A DNA stretch of 64,000 bases from Anaerolineales bacterium (GCA_030680795.1 JAUXUL010000010.1:180148-244147); one strand, 5' to 3'; counted from the first letter of the stretch, positions 17,715 to 26,677 are shown. Translations and numbers: made by a program. Notes: generated by a model from the sequence alone, not told the origin.

Positions 17715-18998
17715 ATGCAAACCCACAAGAAATCTGAAAAGGGACAGGCCATTATATTGATCGTTTTTGCGATCATCGGCTTGATTGGCTTAACCGGACT
17801 GACAGTGGACGGCGGCCTGGTGTACTCAGACAGACGTCAGGCCCAAAACGCAGCAGATTCCGCGGCGTTTGCCGCCGCGCTTGCTTACAGCAGAAATCTA
17901 GATTTCTCGAAATCCTCAAAAGCCGCAGAAGGAGCCGCTCGGACGAACGGCTACAACAATGACGCCACACCTAACACCGTAAAGGTCACCCCCGCTCCCG
18001 CCCCCGATGCCTGTCTCCAACCACCAAGAAATGGTTGGGAATTTACTGTTGTGATCACATCTCAAGTAAATACAACCTTTTCAACCGTTGTGGGTATTCA
18101 ACAGGTGACAAATATTGTTACCGCCAAGACCCTTGCATGTGACACCTATGTTGCGCCCATGTTTAATGGCAATGCTATCGTAAGCCTTGCTCCGTCTGGT
18201 AAAGGCTTTGACGCAACCGGTAATCCGAATTGGACAATTACCGGTGGAGGTATTTTCTCAAACTCCGTTAGTTCAAATTCTGTGTACTGTAATGGCAGTA
18301 CAAACTTAAGCGCTCCATCCATCTCCACAGTAGGTAATGTCGCATTAGGGTGTAACGCAACCATAACCAACGGAATCGCAACCGGCGGAACACAATATAC
18401 ATGGGACATGTACAAAAGCCAACTGCCTCCCACGCCCGATTGCACTGGAACTGCCACCTTCTCAAACGGACAATGGCACCCGGCCGCAAACACAGTAGGC
18501 ACCAACATAGGAAGCAATGTAGCCCTTAATGGCACAATGAATTTTTCCTCGGGTTTATATTGTGTTACCAATAATCCGGGCAATGGTCACTACAGCGGTG
18601 CGATCACTGGAACGGGTGTGACATTTTACGTGCCAAACTCAAACTTCACCATAAAATTCAACGGTGGAAATAACAGCAGTTTTAATGCCGAGGCTCCAAC
18701 TGGCGGAGATTATGCAGGCATCCTGCTATATGTAGAACCCCAGGTGACCAATGGAGTCCTTCAAAACACAGGGTCAATTGACCTGCGTGGAAACGGGAGT
18801 ACAAACACCGTCGGCACAATCCTTGCCCCCTCCGCAGACATTACGATGTTTGGAAACTCTAGCTCGGCTGGTTTGATCAATTCACAGATCATTGGATATC
18901 AAGTGGATACAGGTGGCAGCGCGAATATCAAACTTGAGTACCACTCTGACGACAACTTTCAGACTGCCCAGCCAATAACAATATCCCTGCTCAAGTAA
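17715..18998 (+). CDS. TadG-like surface protein, paralogue 3
   Basis: 427 residues, with the Tad signature at the N-terminus (EKGQAIILIVFAIIGLIGLTGLTVDGGLVYSDRRQAQNAADSAAFAAAL), then an Asn/Ser/Gly/Thr-rich exported part with four spaced Cys and a final beta-rich stretch (YAGILLYVEPQ, GSTNTVGTILAPSADITMFGNSS, SQIIGYQVDTGGSANIKLEY). Closest relatives in the window are the genes at 12640 and 14030. Unlike those it stands alone with its own promoter and a terminator at 19013-19046, RBS GAGGAAAGGATCTGCTC. Confidence 0.83.
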   Translation: MQTHKKSEKGQAIILIVFAIIGLIGLTGLTVDGGLVYSDRRQAQNAADSAAFAAALAYSRNLDFSKSSKAAEGAARTNGYNNDATPNTVKVTPAPAPDACLQPPRNGWEFTVVITSQVNTTFSTVVGIQQVTNIVTAKTLACDTYVAPMFNGNAIVSLAPSGKGFDATGNPNWTITGGGIFSNSVSSNSVYCNGSTNLSAPSISTVGNVALGCNATITNGIATGGTQYTWDMYKSQLPPTPDCTGTATFSNGQWHPAANTVGTNIGSNVALNGTMNFSSGLYCVTNNPGNGHYSGAITGTGVTFYVPNSNFTIKFNGGNNSSFNAEAPTGGDYAGILLYVEPQVTNGVLQNTGSIDLRGNGSTNTVGTILAPSADITMFGNSSSAGLINSQIIGYQVDTGGSANIKLEYHSDDNFQTAQPITISLLK

Positions 18999-19012
18999 AT
19001 TGCCCTGCAAAT

Positions 19013-19046
19013 AAAAAAGCGATTCAAATTCTTGAATCGCTTTTTT
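19013..19046 (+). terminator. Intrinsic terminator of TadG-like paralogue 3
   Basis: Stem AAAAAAGCGATTCAA / TTGAATCGCTTTTTT with a 4-base loop and T run. Confidence 0.9.
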
Positions 19047-19047
19047 A

Positions 19048-19074
19048 TTGATATCAAGTCCGTTCATGTATAAT
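19048..19074 (+). promoter_or_regulatory. Possible promoter of the truncated deaminase copy
   Basis: TTGATA at 19048-19053 and TATAAT at 19069-19074 with a short 15-base spacer. Confidence 0.35.
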
Positions 19075-19103
19075 CCTAAAATAATAAAAATAAAGAGGTA
19101 ACC

Positions 19104-19286
19104 ATGCGTCCAGACTGGAACTCATATTCCATGAAAATCGCCTACGCCGTATCTGAAAGAAACACTTGTAACCGCGTTTTCGTCGGCTGTGTGCTGGTGC
19201 TGGAAAAATGCATCCTCACAACAGGTTTCAACGGCTCACCGGCCGCACAGGTGTCGCAGGCTTCGCACTTCAAAGATTTTGTCTGA
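19104..19286 (+). pseudogene. Truncated 5' copy of the dCMP deaminase gene
   Basis: The first ~50 codons (MRPDWNSYSMKIAYAVSERNT...GFNGSPA) are nearly the same as those of the intact gene at 50107-50541. Homology stops at about 19252, before the zinc-binding HAE and PCxxC motifs, and the frame ends after 60 codons in unrelated sequence. The product cannot be an active deaminase. Confidence 0.85.
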
Positions 19287-19353
19287 GCAAATGAAAAGAC
19301 CTCAGGTATACTTCTCAAGTATAAAATTCAAACCTTCCCAAATTGGAGGCCAA

Positions 19354-19815
19354 ATGAATACACGTATATTTCAGCTCATCTCAAGCGGACTCGCCCTTCT
19401 CATCCTGCTCTCGGCCTGTGCACCCGCAGCACCCCCCACCCCCACCGTGGACGTGGTCGGCACGCGCGCCGCAGAACTGGCTTCCATAATGTTGACCCAG
19501 ACCGTGGCCGCCTATTCCCCCACTCCCCCGCCTACCTTCACGCCTGAGCCAACCGCAACCATCGAACCCACCCCCGCGGAGATCAAACCTCCCACTATTA
19601 AAAATGGACCTGCAACCTGTTACCTCAAACCTGCCGCTGCCGGTGCGTTCACCAGTAACATCACAAATACAAAGGTTGTAGAACTGCTCGCCATTGGAGC
19701 CACGCCCGGCTGGTACAAGATTCGAGACCCGTACTTCGGCTCACCATGTTGGGTTGCTGAAAATAATTTGGAACTCGACATCAATATGGACCTTTCCACT
19801 TTTCCAATTGAGTAG
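19354..19815 (+). CDS. Lipoprotein with C-terminal SH3-like domain
   Basis: Exported lipoprotein of 153 residues: signal peptide with lipobox LSAC (Cys at about residue 22), a Thr/Pro linker (TPPPTFTPEPTATIEPTP) and a small C-terminal domain of about 65 residues (NGPATCYLKPAAAGAFTSNI...VVELLAIGATPGWYKIRDPYFGSPCWVAENNLEL) with two Cys, which looks like a bacterial SH3 fold with the WY-I...CWV pattern. Such domains often bind cell-wall peptides or other proteins. ATG 19354 follows TTGGAGGCCAA and opens the signal peptide. Ends in a terminator at 19839-19883. Confidence 0.8.
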   Translation: MNTRIFQLISSGLALLILLSACAPAAPPTPTVDVVGTRAAELASIMLTQTVAAYSPTPPPTFTPEPTATIEPTPAEIKPPTIKNGPATCYLKPAAAGAFTSNITNTKVVELLAIGATPGWYKIRDPYFGSPCWVAENNLELDINMDLSTFPIE

Positions 19816-19838
19816 CGGCTGTTTGTGAGGCTCACTAA

Positions 19839-19883
19839 GGGAGCGGTTGGAAGACTTCGGCTTCCAACCGCTTCCCTTTTTTA
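19839..19883 (+). terminator. Intrinsic terminator after the SH3 lipoprotein gene
   Basis: Stem GGGAGCGGTTGGAAG / CTTCCAACCGCTTCCC with loop ACTTCGG, followed by TTTTTTATT. Confidence 0.88.
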
Positions 19884-19986
19884 TTAGGATTTCTTCATTT
19901 TTATGCATCCGTATATATCTGAGGTGGCAAACGTGGGAAAGACAACCCACTTTTAATCCATTATCATTGCTAAAATTGGAGAATTC

Positions 19987-21624
19987 ATGATGCGCCCACA
20001 AAACATAAAAAAGATGCTCGCCATGAGTATTGCATCCACACTATTCATTTTGATCATCACAGCCTGCGTCGAAAAATATGGTGGGGCCGATTCGCCAAAG
20101 ATCGAATCCATACCCATTCTCCCCGCGAGCACACAAGGCATAAGACTGCCAACCGCTACGGTGACACCCGCGCCGCAGACGCTCTCCACGCCAGCATCGT
20201 TTGGGCCAGATAAAGAAAATTTCCCCGCAGACTACAATCCATTGAATGCGCAGCAAATGGAAGACCCAAGCCTGCTTGATATACCAGCGTTGCTGGTTTC
20301 GATCTCGCACTTTCCCACAAGCGCGCGTCCGCAGGCCGGGCTGTCTTTTGCGCCCTGGGTCTTTGAATTTTATATCACCGAAGGCGCCACACGTTTTCTA
20401 TCCGTTTTTTATGGCGATTATCCCAGACCGGAAATCCCCGTCACTGGGGATTGCGAAATTCGCGAGGATATTTTTATTCAAACTGCAAACATGCTCGGCA
20501 ATCGAGTCTGGCTGGATAAAAATAAAAACGGGCGGCAGGAATCCTACGAACCTGGCGTGGGCGGTGTGTGCGTCAAACTTTATGATTCGTCAGGTCAACT
20601 CAATCAGCAGACCACCAGCGACTCAAACGGCTATTACGGCTTCAATGTGGAGGCGGGCAAATACATCGTTGAATTTAATGTGCCGGAACGGCTGGCGTTC
20701 ACGAGTCAAAACGTCGGGGATGAAAATGCCGATAGCGACGCCGCCCAGATATCGGGGCGGGCTGAGGCGGATGTCTATGCCTCGCTTCTTTATCTGGACG
20801 CAGGCTTGATTCCGTCCGAGGCAGTCAAACCAACCTCAAGCGACTCCGTTCAAATACCCAACGCGGAGGTCGGTCCTATTCGCTCGGGCCGCATGTTCTA
20901 TGCAGACATTGGAGGCTTCTTCCGCAGTTCATGTTTGATCTATGCCTTCGCCTCACCGGAGGTTTTGGAACTGATTCCGCAATGCGTGTTCGTGCAGCAT
21001 GATGAAGCCAGCGGCGGCGCGATGATGTCGCTCGAAAGAATGAAGAAGATCGCAGAAGACAACAAACGCCTGACGCCGAATAATTTTAATTATTCGGGCA
21101 ACCTGTTTACCGAAGAAGCACCTGCAGGCGGCTTACCTGCGGAACAGATCAATGTGTACGTGGCTTATCTCAATCAATCAGGCTGGACGTATGATCCGCT
21201 ATCGAGTTCATGGCTAAGATTTGTGGATGATGCCAAAGTTGAAAACGCAGGGCAACTCCACGCGGAGATAGACCGCCTGACAGGCAGACAGTTACAGTTT
21301 GAAAATATCATCGTCATTTTTGCTGAACATGAAGTGATCACCCCCACCAATTTGGATATTCGTCTTGCATTGGGCAACAGCGGCTTTGCATATTTATTCC
21401 GAGACGGCAAAAAATATGACATCCGCTGGAGCCTGAAAGCCCGCGAGTATGAAAAGAAAACAGGGCAACCCAGACCTGTTTATTTTGTCAATGCAGACGG
21501 AAGCCAGGTCGCCCTCAAACCCGGCAACACATGGATCTTTGTGGCTTCGCCCTATTCAGTTGTATCGGATGAGGGCGATGGTATCTGGAAATTGAGATAC
21601 TATCCACCTGAAGGCGCGAAGTAA
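19987..21624 (+). CDS. DUF3048 (YerB-like) lipoprotein with an inserted SdrD-B domain
   Basis: 545-residue exported lipoprotein with a lipobox ITAC at Cys27. Residues about 100-147 match the start of DUF3048 (SARPQAGLSFAPWVFEFYITEGATRFLSVFYGDYP), and 294-540 match the rest (EVGPIRSGRMFYADI, then KYDIRWSLKAREYEKKTGQPRPVYFVNADGSQVALKPGNTWI). Between them, at about 167-275, lies an SdrD-B-like Ig domain (GNRVWLDKNKNGRQESYEPGVGGVCVKLYDSSG, then TTSDSNGYYGFNVEAGKYIVEFNVP). DUF3048 proteins such as YerB are envelope lipoproteins of uncertain role. The insertion of a calcium-binding-type adhesion domain inside DUF3048 is unusual. TTGGAGAATTC precedes the ATGATG start; either ATG is possible. Confidence 0.82.
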   Translation: MMRPQNIKKMLAMSIASTLFILIITACVEKYGGADSPKIESIPILPASTQGIRLPTATVTPAPQTLSTPASFGPDKENFPADYNPLNAQQMEDPSLLDIPALLVSISHFPTSARPQAGLSFAPWVFEFYITEGATRFLSVFYGDYPRPEIPVTGDCEIREDIFIQTANMLGNRVWLDKNKNGRQESYEPGVGGVCVKLYDSSGQLNQQTTSDSNGYYGFNVEAGKYIVEFNVPERLAFTSQNVGDENADSDAAQISGRAEADVYASLLYLDAGLIPSEAVKPTSSDSVQIPNAEVGPIRSGRMFYADIGGFFRSSCLIYAFASPEVLELIPQCVFVQHDEASGGAMMSLERMKKIAEDNKRLTPNNFNYSGNLFTEEAPAGGLPAEQINVYVAYLNQSGWTYDPLSSSWLRFVDDAKVENAGQLHAEIDRLTGRQLQFENIIVIFAEHEVITPTNLDIRLALGNSGFAYLFRDGKKYDIRWSLKAREYEKKTGQPRPVYFVNADGSQVALKPGNTWIFVASPYSVVSDEGDGIWKLRYYPPEGAK

Positions 21625-21629
21625 TATCC

Positions 21630-21726
21630 GTCATTGCTTCGGGTGGTACGCGAACGCGTACCACCCGAAGCAATCTCCCGCATCGCATTGGAGATTGCTT
21701 TGTCGCTATCGCTCATCGCGATGACA
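21630..21726. repeat. Dispersed repeat, family B
   Basis: GTCATTGCTTCGGGTGGTACG / CGTACCACCCGAAGCAATC form an inverted repeat (read in parts), followed by GGAGATTGCTT and TCATCGCGATGAC. Confidence 0.75.
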
Positions 21727-21739
21727 ATAAGGAGAAACC

Positions 21740-22414
21740 ATGCATCCCTACACTATTTCCTTGAAATCCCTCTTTGAGAAAAACGCAAACCCACCGAATG
21801 CCGTCCCCATGAAGAAATACATGCGTGACCAGTTCGATTATCTGGGAATAAAAACGCCGATAAGAGTGGCGCTGCAAAATGAATTTATCAAGGAAAATGG
21901 ACTTCCTCCACTTGATGAACTCGATTCAATTTTGCGCGCTCTGTGGAGTTTGCCCCAGCGCGAATTTCAATACACGGCAACGAGTCTGCTCGGAAAACTT
22001 GAAAACAAACTCGAACCCGAATTCAATACCACCGTTGAATATCTGCTCATTACCAAATCCTGGTGGGATACGGTGGACACACTTGCGGGTCACTCAGTGG
22101 GGACTCATTTCAAACGTTTTCCCAAAGTGCGGGAAAAATATCTCAAGAAGTGGCGCAAGTCCGATAATTTCTGGCTGCGCCGCACGGCACTGCTTTTTCA
22201 ACTCAGCTACAAAAAAGAAACCGACTTCGGTCTGCTGTGCGAGATCATTCAGGAAAATCTCGGATCGGATGAATTCTTCATCAACAAAGCCATCGGCTGG
22301 GCATTACGTCAATATGCGCACACAAATCCCGCACCTGTGAAGAAATTCGTGAAGGCGACGAAGGAATTGCATCCGTTAAGTCGGCGCGAGGCGTTGAAGA
22401 ATATCGGGGAATGA
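21740..22414 (+). CDS. DNA alkylation repair glycosylase, AlkD-like
   Basis: 224 residues, all-helical HEAT-repeat type. AlkD-family enzymes remove N3- and N7-alkylated purines without flipping the base. The family hallmarks are visible: MKKYMRDQFDYLGIKTPIRVAL near residue 23, KSWWDTVDTLAGHSVGTHF near 106 (the DT/VD acidic patch), then WLRRTALLFQLSYKKETDF and FFINKAIGWALRQYAHTNP. The start follows AAGGAGAAACC. It stands alone between a repeat and the thiolase gene. Confidence 0.9.
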   Translation: MHPYTISLKSLFEKNANPPNAVPMKKYMRDQFDYLGIKTPIRVALQNEFIKENGLPPLDELDSILRALWSLPQREFQYTATSLLGKLENKLEPEFNTTVEYLLITKSWWDTVDTLAGHSVGTHFKRFPKVREKYLKKWRKSDNFWLRRTALLFQLSYKKETDFGLLCEIIQENLGSDEFFINKAIGWALRQYAHTNPAPVKKFVKATKELHPLSRREALKNIGE

Positions 22415-22476
22415 AGTCTGTACTCTATTTCACATATCAGGCTTTATAATTGCGGCATCACCCTTAGGAGGAACCC

Positions 22477-23676
22477 ATGAGCAAAAATAATGAAGCAGTG
22501 ATCTTGAGTGCAGCACGCACAGCCGTTGGAAAATTTCAGGGCGGGCTGAGCAGTATCCCCGCTGTAAAACTTGGCGCAGCGGCGGTCAAAGCCGCAGTGG
22601 AACGCGCAGGCATTGACACGAAAGATATCGATGAGGTCCTGATGGGCAACGTCGTTCAGGCGGGCAATGGGCAGGCTCCCGCACGCCAGGCCTCAATTCT
22701 TGCGGGCATTCCTGCAACCGTCGGCGCAACCACAATTAACAAAGTTTGCGGATCGGGCTTGAAGGCCGCCATGCTGTCGGCGCAAGCCATCCGCGCTGGC
22801 GATGCAGATCTGTTCGTCGCAGGCGGCATGGAGTCCATGAGCCGCGCGCCGTATTTGGTCAGCGGGCGCTCGGGCGAACTGAAATTCGGCAATCAAACCC
22901 TGACCGATGCCCTGCTCAACGATGGCTTGTGGGATCCTTTTGAAAATTGGGGCATGGGCAACGCCGCAGAATTTATCGCGGGCGAATATGAGGTCACACG
23001 CGAGGCGATGGATGAATTCGCGCTTCGCTCCCACCTGAAAGCTGTTGAGGCTCAAGAAGCGGGACGGTTCAAGCTGGAAATTGTTCCCGTCGAAATCCCC
23101 GGACGAAAAGGAGAAGTGACCCTCTTCGACAAAGACGAAGGTCCGCGTAAAGATGCCTCGCTTGAATCACTCGCGAAATTAAAGCCCGCCTTCAAAACCG
23201 ATGGCAAAGTGACAGCGGGCAATGCCTCGTCCATGAACGATGGCGCGGCAGCGGTTGTGATTTCTTCTCGCGCTTACGCAGAAAAGAATAATCTCAGGCC
23301 CATTGCTCACATTGTTGGCTACGCGCAGGCAGCTTTGGAGTCGAAATATTTATTCGCCGCACCAGCTTATGCCATGCCAAAACTATTAAAGAAAATCGGC
23401 TGGGCATTGAAAGATGTCGACCTGATTGAACTCAACGAAGCCTTCGCCGCCCAAGTCCTTGCGGACGGTTACGCCCTCGCCGACCAGGGCTGGGACTGGG
23501 ACAAGGTCAACGTGAATGGCGGCGCGATCGCGCTCGGTCACCCACTCGGCGCAAGCGGCGCGCGTGTATTGACGACTCTCATCTATGCTTTGAAAGATCG
23601 CGGCTTGAAACGCGGCGTTGCTTCATTATGTCTCGGCGGCGGCGAGGCAGTCGCGATGGCGGTGGAAGTAGAGTAA
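22477..23676 (+). CDS. Acetyl-CoA acetyltransferase (thiolase)
   Basis: Condenses two acetyl-CoA to acetoacetyl-CoA, or cleaves the reverse. 399 residues, a normal length. The acyl-carrying Cys91 is in [13 protein letters not shown]; the C-terminal active-site motifs [17 protein letters not shown] (His) and SLCLGGGEA (Cys) are intact, and the NEAFAAQ motif is present. Start after TTAGGAGGAACCC. The 3-hydroxybutyryl-CoA dehydrogenase gene lies 1.3 kb downstream on the same strand, suggesting a shared fatty-acid or butyrate-type pathway, though two DinB genes and repeats separate them. Confidence 0.95.
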   Translation: MSKNNEAVILSAARTAVGKFQGGLSSIPAVKLGAAAVKAAVERAGIDTKDIDEVLMGNVVQAGNGQAPARQASILAGIPATVGATTINKVCGSGLKAAMLSAQAIRAGDADLFVAGGMESMSRAPYLVSGRSGELKFGNQTLTDALLNDGLWDPFENWGMGNAAEFIAGEYEVTREAMDEFALRSHLKAVEAQEAGRFKLEIVPVEIPGRKGEVTLFDKDEGPRKDASLESLAKLKPAFKTDGKVTAGNASSMNDGAAAVVISSRAYAEKNNLRPIAHIVGYAQAALESKYLFAAPAYAMPKLLKKIGWALKDVDLIELNEAFAAQVLADGYALADQGWDWDKVNVNGGAIALGHPLGASGARVLTTLIYALKDRGLKRGVASLCLGGGEAVAMAVEVE

Positions 23677-23686
23677 ATAAAACACT

Positions 23687-23846
23687 CTGGTGGTCGAGTA
23701 GGGCGAGCGCTTTTCTCGCCCGTATCGAGACCGCCTGCCACATAAACATTTTCAATTATTGGTGGTTTCGACACCGCACTGCGCCAAACATAGTGCGGTG
23801 CAAGTGTACGCCCCTCAAAGATCATTCGGGGCTACTCAACCACCAG
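23687..23846. repeat. Composite family A repeat block
   Basis: CTGGTGGTCGAGTAGGGC at one end and GCTACTCAACCACCAG at the other are inverted. Inside are GTATCGAGACCGCC and GGTGGTTTCGACACCGC, i.e. two head-to-head family A units. Confidence 0.75.
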
Positions 23847-23865
23847 AGTAATAAGGAAAAATAAA

Positions 23866-24357
23866 ATGGATACCATAGAACGCAACGAAAAAATTGAACT
23901 CTACGGGCGTGGATTCAGCCTCTTGAAAGCCGCTCTGGCTGAGGTCCCGCAGGAGGCGTTGAAGTTTAAGCCTGAGCCAACAGAGTGGAGTGTCCACGAG
24001 ATCATCATCCACATCGCGGACAGTGAATCCAATGCGGCGTTACGCGCGCGCAAATTGATCGTCGAACCGGGCGGCGCGTTGATGGGTTACGATCAGGATG
24101 TGTGGGCTATCGAGTTGGATTATCACGACCAGAACCTTGAAGACGCGCTGGAAACAACAAGGCTCGTCCGCAAGACAACGTATGAACTGCTCAAGCGACA
24201 ACCCGAAGAAGTATTTACTCATACAATAAAGCATCCCGAATATGATGAACCTTATACATTCGAGAAGTGGATCAAGATCTATTCAGGGCACATCCCCGGG
24301 CATATTGAGCAGATAAAAAATAATGTGAAGTTATGGCAACGACAAAACCTAAAGTAG
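23866..24357 (+). CDS. DinB/YfiT-family protein, copy 1
   Basis: 163 residues, a four-helix-bundle DinB-superfamily protein. Typical features: EWSVHEIIIHIADSE with a metal-type His at about residue 48, and a closing GHIPGHIEQIKN with two His. Many DinB proteins bind Zn or Ni, and several are bacillithiol-dependent S-transferases; no substrate can be assigned here. The gene 7 bases downstream (24365-24847) is a paralogue with the same layout, so the pair arose by tandem duplication. Start after AAGGAAAAATAAA. Confidence 0.85.
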   Translation: MDTIERNEKIELYGRGFSLLKAALAEVPQEALKFKPEPTEWSVHEIIIHIADSESNAALRARKLIVEPGGALMGYDQDVWAIELDYHDQNLEDALETTRLVRKTTYELLKRQPEEVFTHTIKHPEYDEPYTFEKWIKIYSGHIPGHIEQIKNNVKLWQRQNLK

Positions 24358-24364
24358 AGACAAA

Positions 24365-24847
24365 ATGAACACGGAAAAACGCCTGCAAAAGATCGAATTA
24401 TATGGAAAGGGCTATGATCTTTTGATCGAAACCCTTAAAGATGTCCCGCTTGAAATATGGCAATTTAAACCAGCGCCTGCCGAATGGAGCATCCATGAGA
24501 TCATCATCCATTTGGCGGATAGTGAGGCTATTGCCGCCCAACAAGCGCGATTGATGGTAGCAGAGCCTGGCGGGACCGTGATGGCATACAACCCTGATGC
24601 CTGGGCAAGCAACCTTCACTATCATGAACAGGATGCAGAGGAGGCTTTACAACTTTTACGATTGACACGCGCCTTTACATATCGCTGGTTCAAAAATCTG
24701 CCAGAAAAAGCCTTCACCCTTTCTGCCGCCTATCCGGGCGACGAAGAACTTTACCTGCTGGATGATCTGCTTCGAATTTATGCAGGTCACATACCCAGTC
24801 ACATCGAGCAGATCAAGAATAATGTAGAGGTGTGGAAAAACAAATAG
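24365..24847 (+). CDS. DinB/YfiT-family protein, copy 2
   Basis: 160 residues, paralogue of the previous gene. It shares EWSIHEIIIHLADSE near residue 40, the AEPGGTVMAYNPDAWA loop and the final AGHIPSHIEQIKNNVEVWKNK with the three candidate metal-binding His. Probably translated from the same message (7 bases apart). The function is not known; the two copies may form a heterodimer, which is an inference. Confidence 0.85.
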   Translation: MNTEKRLQKIELYGKGYDLLIETLKDVPLEIWQFKPAPAEWSIHEIIIHLADSEAIAAQQARLMVAEPGGTVMAYNPDAWASNLHYHEQDAEEALQLLRLTRAFTYRWFKNLPEKAFTLSAAYPGDEELYLLDDLLRIYAGHIPSHIEQIKNNVEVWKNK

Positions 24848-24850
24848 CAT

Positions 24851-24966
24851 TTCGTTGCGAGGTGGGCGCCCTGCCCATGGCGGTGTCGTCAGCCTGTCGA
24901 AGGGAAGCAACCTCCAAATAAATAGGAGATTGCTTCGGGCAAAGTGCGCCCTCGCAACGACATTAT
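24851..24966. repeat. Dispersed repeat, family B
   Basis: TCGTTGCGAGGTGGGCGCC at the left and GGGCGCAC-like CGCCCTCGCAACGACAT at the right, with GAAGCAACCTCC and GGAGATTGCTTCG between. A TCAGCCTGTCGAAGGG segment is embedded. Confidence 0.75.
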
Positions 24967-24976
24967 AGGAGAACAC

Positions 24977-25822
24977 ATGACCATTAAAAATATATTTGTT
25001 ATTGGATCGGGAACAATGGGCAACGGCATTGCACAGGTTGCGGCGACATCGGGGTATCAAGTGACGTGCATGGATGTAGCGCCCGCCGCGCTGGAAAAAG
25101 CAAAGGCAACGATTGCAAAATCCACCGCGAAATTATTGGAGAAGGGCGCGATCAACGCGGAGCAAAAGGCTTCGGCGGATAAGATTCAATTCGTGGGGAA
25201 CATGGACGCGATGAAAGTCGCGGATCTGGTCATCGAAGCCGCGACCGAAAACCCCGAATTGAAATTCAAGATATTCAAAGACATGGACGCCAACGCGCGC
25301 GAAGGTGTGATACTGGCATCCAACACTTCGTCCATTTCAATTACAAAGATCGCCGCCGTAACCAAACGACCCGATAAAGTCATCGGCATGCATTTCATGA
25401 ATCCCGTGCCGTTGATGAAACTGGTCGAAGTCATCCGTGGACTTGGCACCTCTGATGAAACCACAAAAACCATCATGCAACTCTGCAAAGTTATGGGCAA
25501 GGAACCTGTCGAAGCCAATGACTCACCAGGCTTTATCTCGAACCGCATTTTATGCCCGATGATCAACGAAGCGATCTTTGCCCTTCAGGAAAATGTCGGC
25601 ACACCCGAAGCGATTGACCAGGTGATGAAGCTGGGCATGAATCATCCCATGGGTCCGCTGGCACTCGCCGACTTGATTGGCTTGGATGTTGTATTATTTG
25701 TAATGGAAGTTTTGCAAAGGGACTTGGGCGAGGATAAATACCGTCCCGCATATTTACTTCGTAAAATGGTTGACGCTGGTTATTTGGGAAGGAAAGCAGG
25801 AAGAGGGTTTTACCAATATTAA
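24977..25822 (+). CDS. 3-hydroxybutyryl-CoA dehydrogenase
   Basis: Reduces acetoacetyl-CoA to 3-hydroxybutyryl-CoA, or the reverse, with NAD(P). 281 residues: Rossmann domain with GSGTMGNGIAQVAATSG near residue 9 and D at the end of strand 2; catalytic His in GMHFMNPVPLMKLVEVIRG near 137; C-terminal domain with NDSPGFISNRILCPMINEAIF and MNHPMGPLALADLIGLDV. ATG 24977 is preferred over an in-frame ATG 33 bases upstream because it follows TATAGGAGAACAC and starts the Rossmann fold. Together with the thiolase upstream it provides the first two steps of butyrate- or PHB-type chain building. Confidence 0.95.
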   Translation: MTIKNIFVIGSGTMGNGIAQVAATSGYQVTCMDVAPAALEKAKATIAKSTAKLLEKGAINAEQKASADKIQFVGNMDAMKVADLVIEAATENPELKFKIFKDMDANAREGVILASNTSSISITKIAAVTKRPDKVIGMHFMNPVPLMKLVEVIRGLGTSDETTKTIMQLCKVMGKEPVEANDSPGFISNRILCPMINEAIFALQENVGTPEAIDQVMKLGMNHPMGPLALADLIGLDVVLFVMEVLQRDLGEDKYRPAYLLRKMVDAGYLGRKAGRGFYQY

Positions 25823-25918
25823 CTGAGAATTACTGACTTATGATGGTTGTATTTCACCTTTTTTTGTCGTATTATGATGTCAAAGGATTTTACGGTTTCC
25901 AATCTGAGGAGAAGAACG

Positions 25919-26677
25919 ATGTCAAATAAAGGTTTTGCCCAAGTTTCCGTGCTCGTCTTGTTCCTTTTGGCTTTCCTTGTGACTCCGCTCAGCGTCCAGG
26001 CTGGAGGAGTCTGTGGCGGTACATACGTCGTCGAGCAGGGTGAAACGGTTGAGACAATTGCCGCGAAGTGCGGTACCAAAGTGTCTGCCATTTACGCCGC
26101 CAACCCCGGTATCAGCGGATCTCTGTATACAGGCCAGGTCTTGACGGTTCCCGGCAGCAACTATAACAACCAAAGCAACAATGAAATTTACAGCAGTAAT
26201 AACGGCACTTACATCGTTCAATATGGTGATACATTCTCCGTGATTGCCAGCCGTTTTGGGGTGAGCATGTACGATCTATGGATCGCCAATCCGTACATCT
26301 GGGATATAAACGTTTTGTATGCCGGGCAGGTCATCCATGTTCCAGGCTCATCCTGGGTTGCAATTGTGCCAACTCCTGCGAAGACCCCTATTCCACTTTC
26401 TTATGGCACAGTACCCAAAGGAACTCCATATGGAGCAATCAAATTATCCAATAAAGCCAACGCTGACGTTTATGTGTCATTGCAGGGTACAACGAGGGAC
26501 GGCATCCAAGTGATTAACGAATATCCGGTCAGCAAGACATTGAATGTCGAGGTGCCAGCCGGCTGGTATGTCTATGTTGCCTGGGTTGGTGGACAGAAAT
26601 TCGTCGGACAATTCAACCTGGGTGGAGATTCGGATCATTCCATCACGTTTTACAGCAATAAAGTCACCGTTGATTAA
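25919..26677 (+). CDS. Exported protein with two LysM domains and a VAWVGG module
   Basis: 252 residues: cleavable signal peptide ending near ...LSVQAGG, two LysM peptidoglycan/chitin-binding domains at about 35-80 (TYVVEQGETVETIAAKCGTKVSAIYAANPGI...GQVLTVPGS) and 98-145 (TYIVQYGDTFSVIASRFGVSMYDLWIANPYIWDINVLYAGQVIHVPGS), then the same C-terminal module as the lipoprotein at 4283-4966 (SYGTVPKGTPYGAIKLSNKANADVYVSLQG, AGWYVYVAWVGG). Thus the module travels between differently anchored envelope proteins. Start set by TGAGGAGAAGAACG. Confidence 0.87.
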   Translation: MSNKGFAQVSVLVLFLLAFLVTPLSVQAGGVCGGTYVVEQGETVETIAAKCGTKVSAIYAANPGISGSLYTGQVLTVPGSNYNNQSNNEIYSSNNGTYIVQYGDTFSVIASRFGVSMYDLWIANPYIWDINVLYAGQVIHVPGSSWVAIVPTPAKTPIPLSYGTVPKGTPYGAIKLSNKANADVYVSLQGTTRDGIQVINEYPVSKTLNVEVPAGWYVYVAWVGGQKFVGQFNLGGDSDHSITFYSNKVTVD

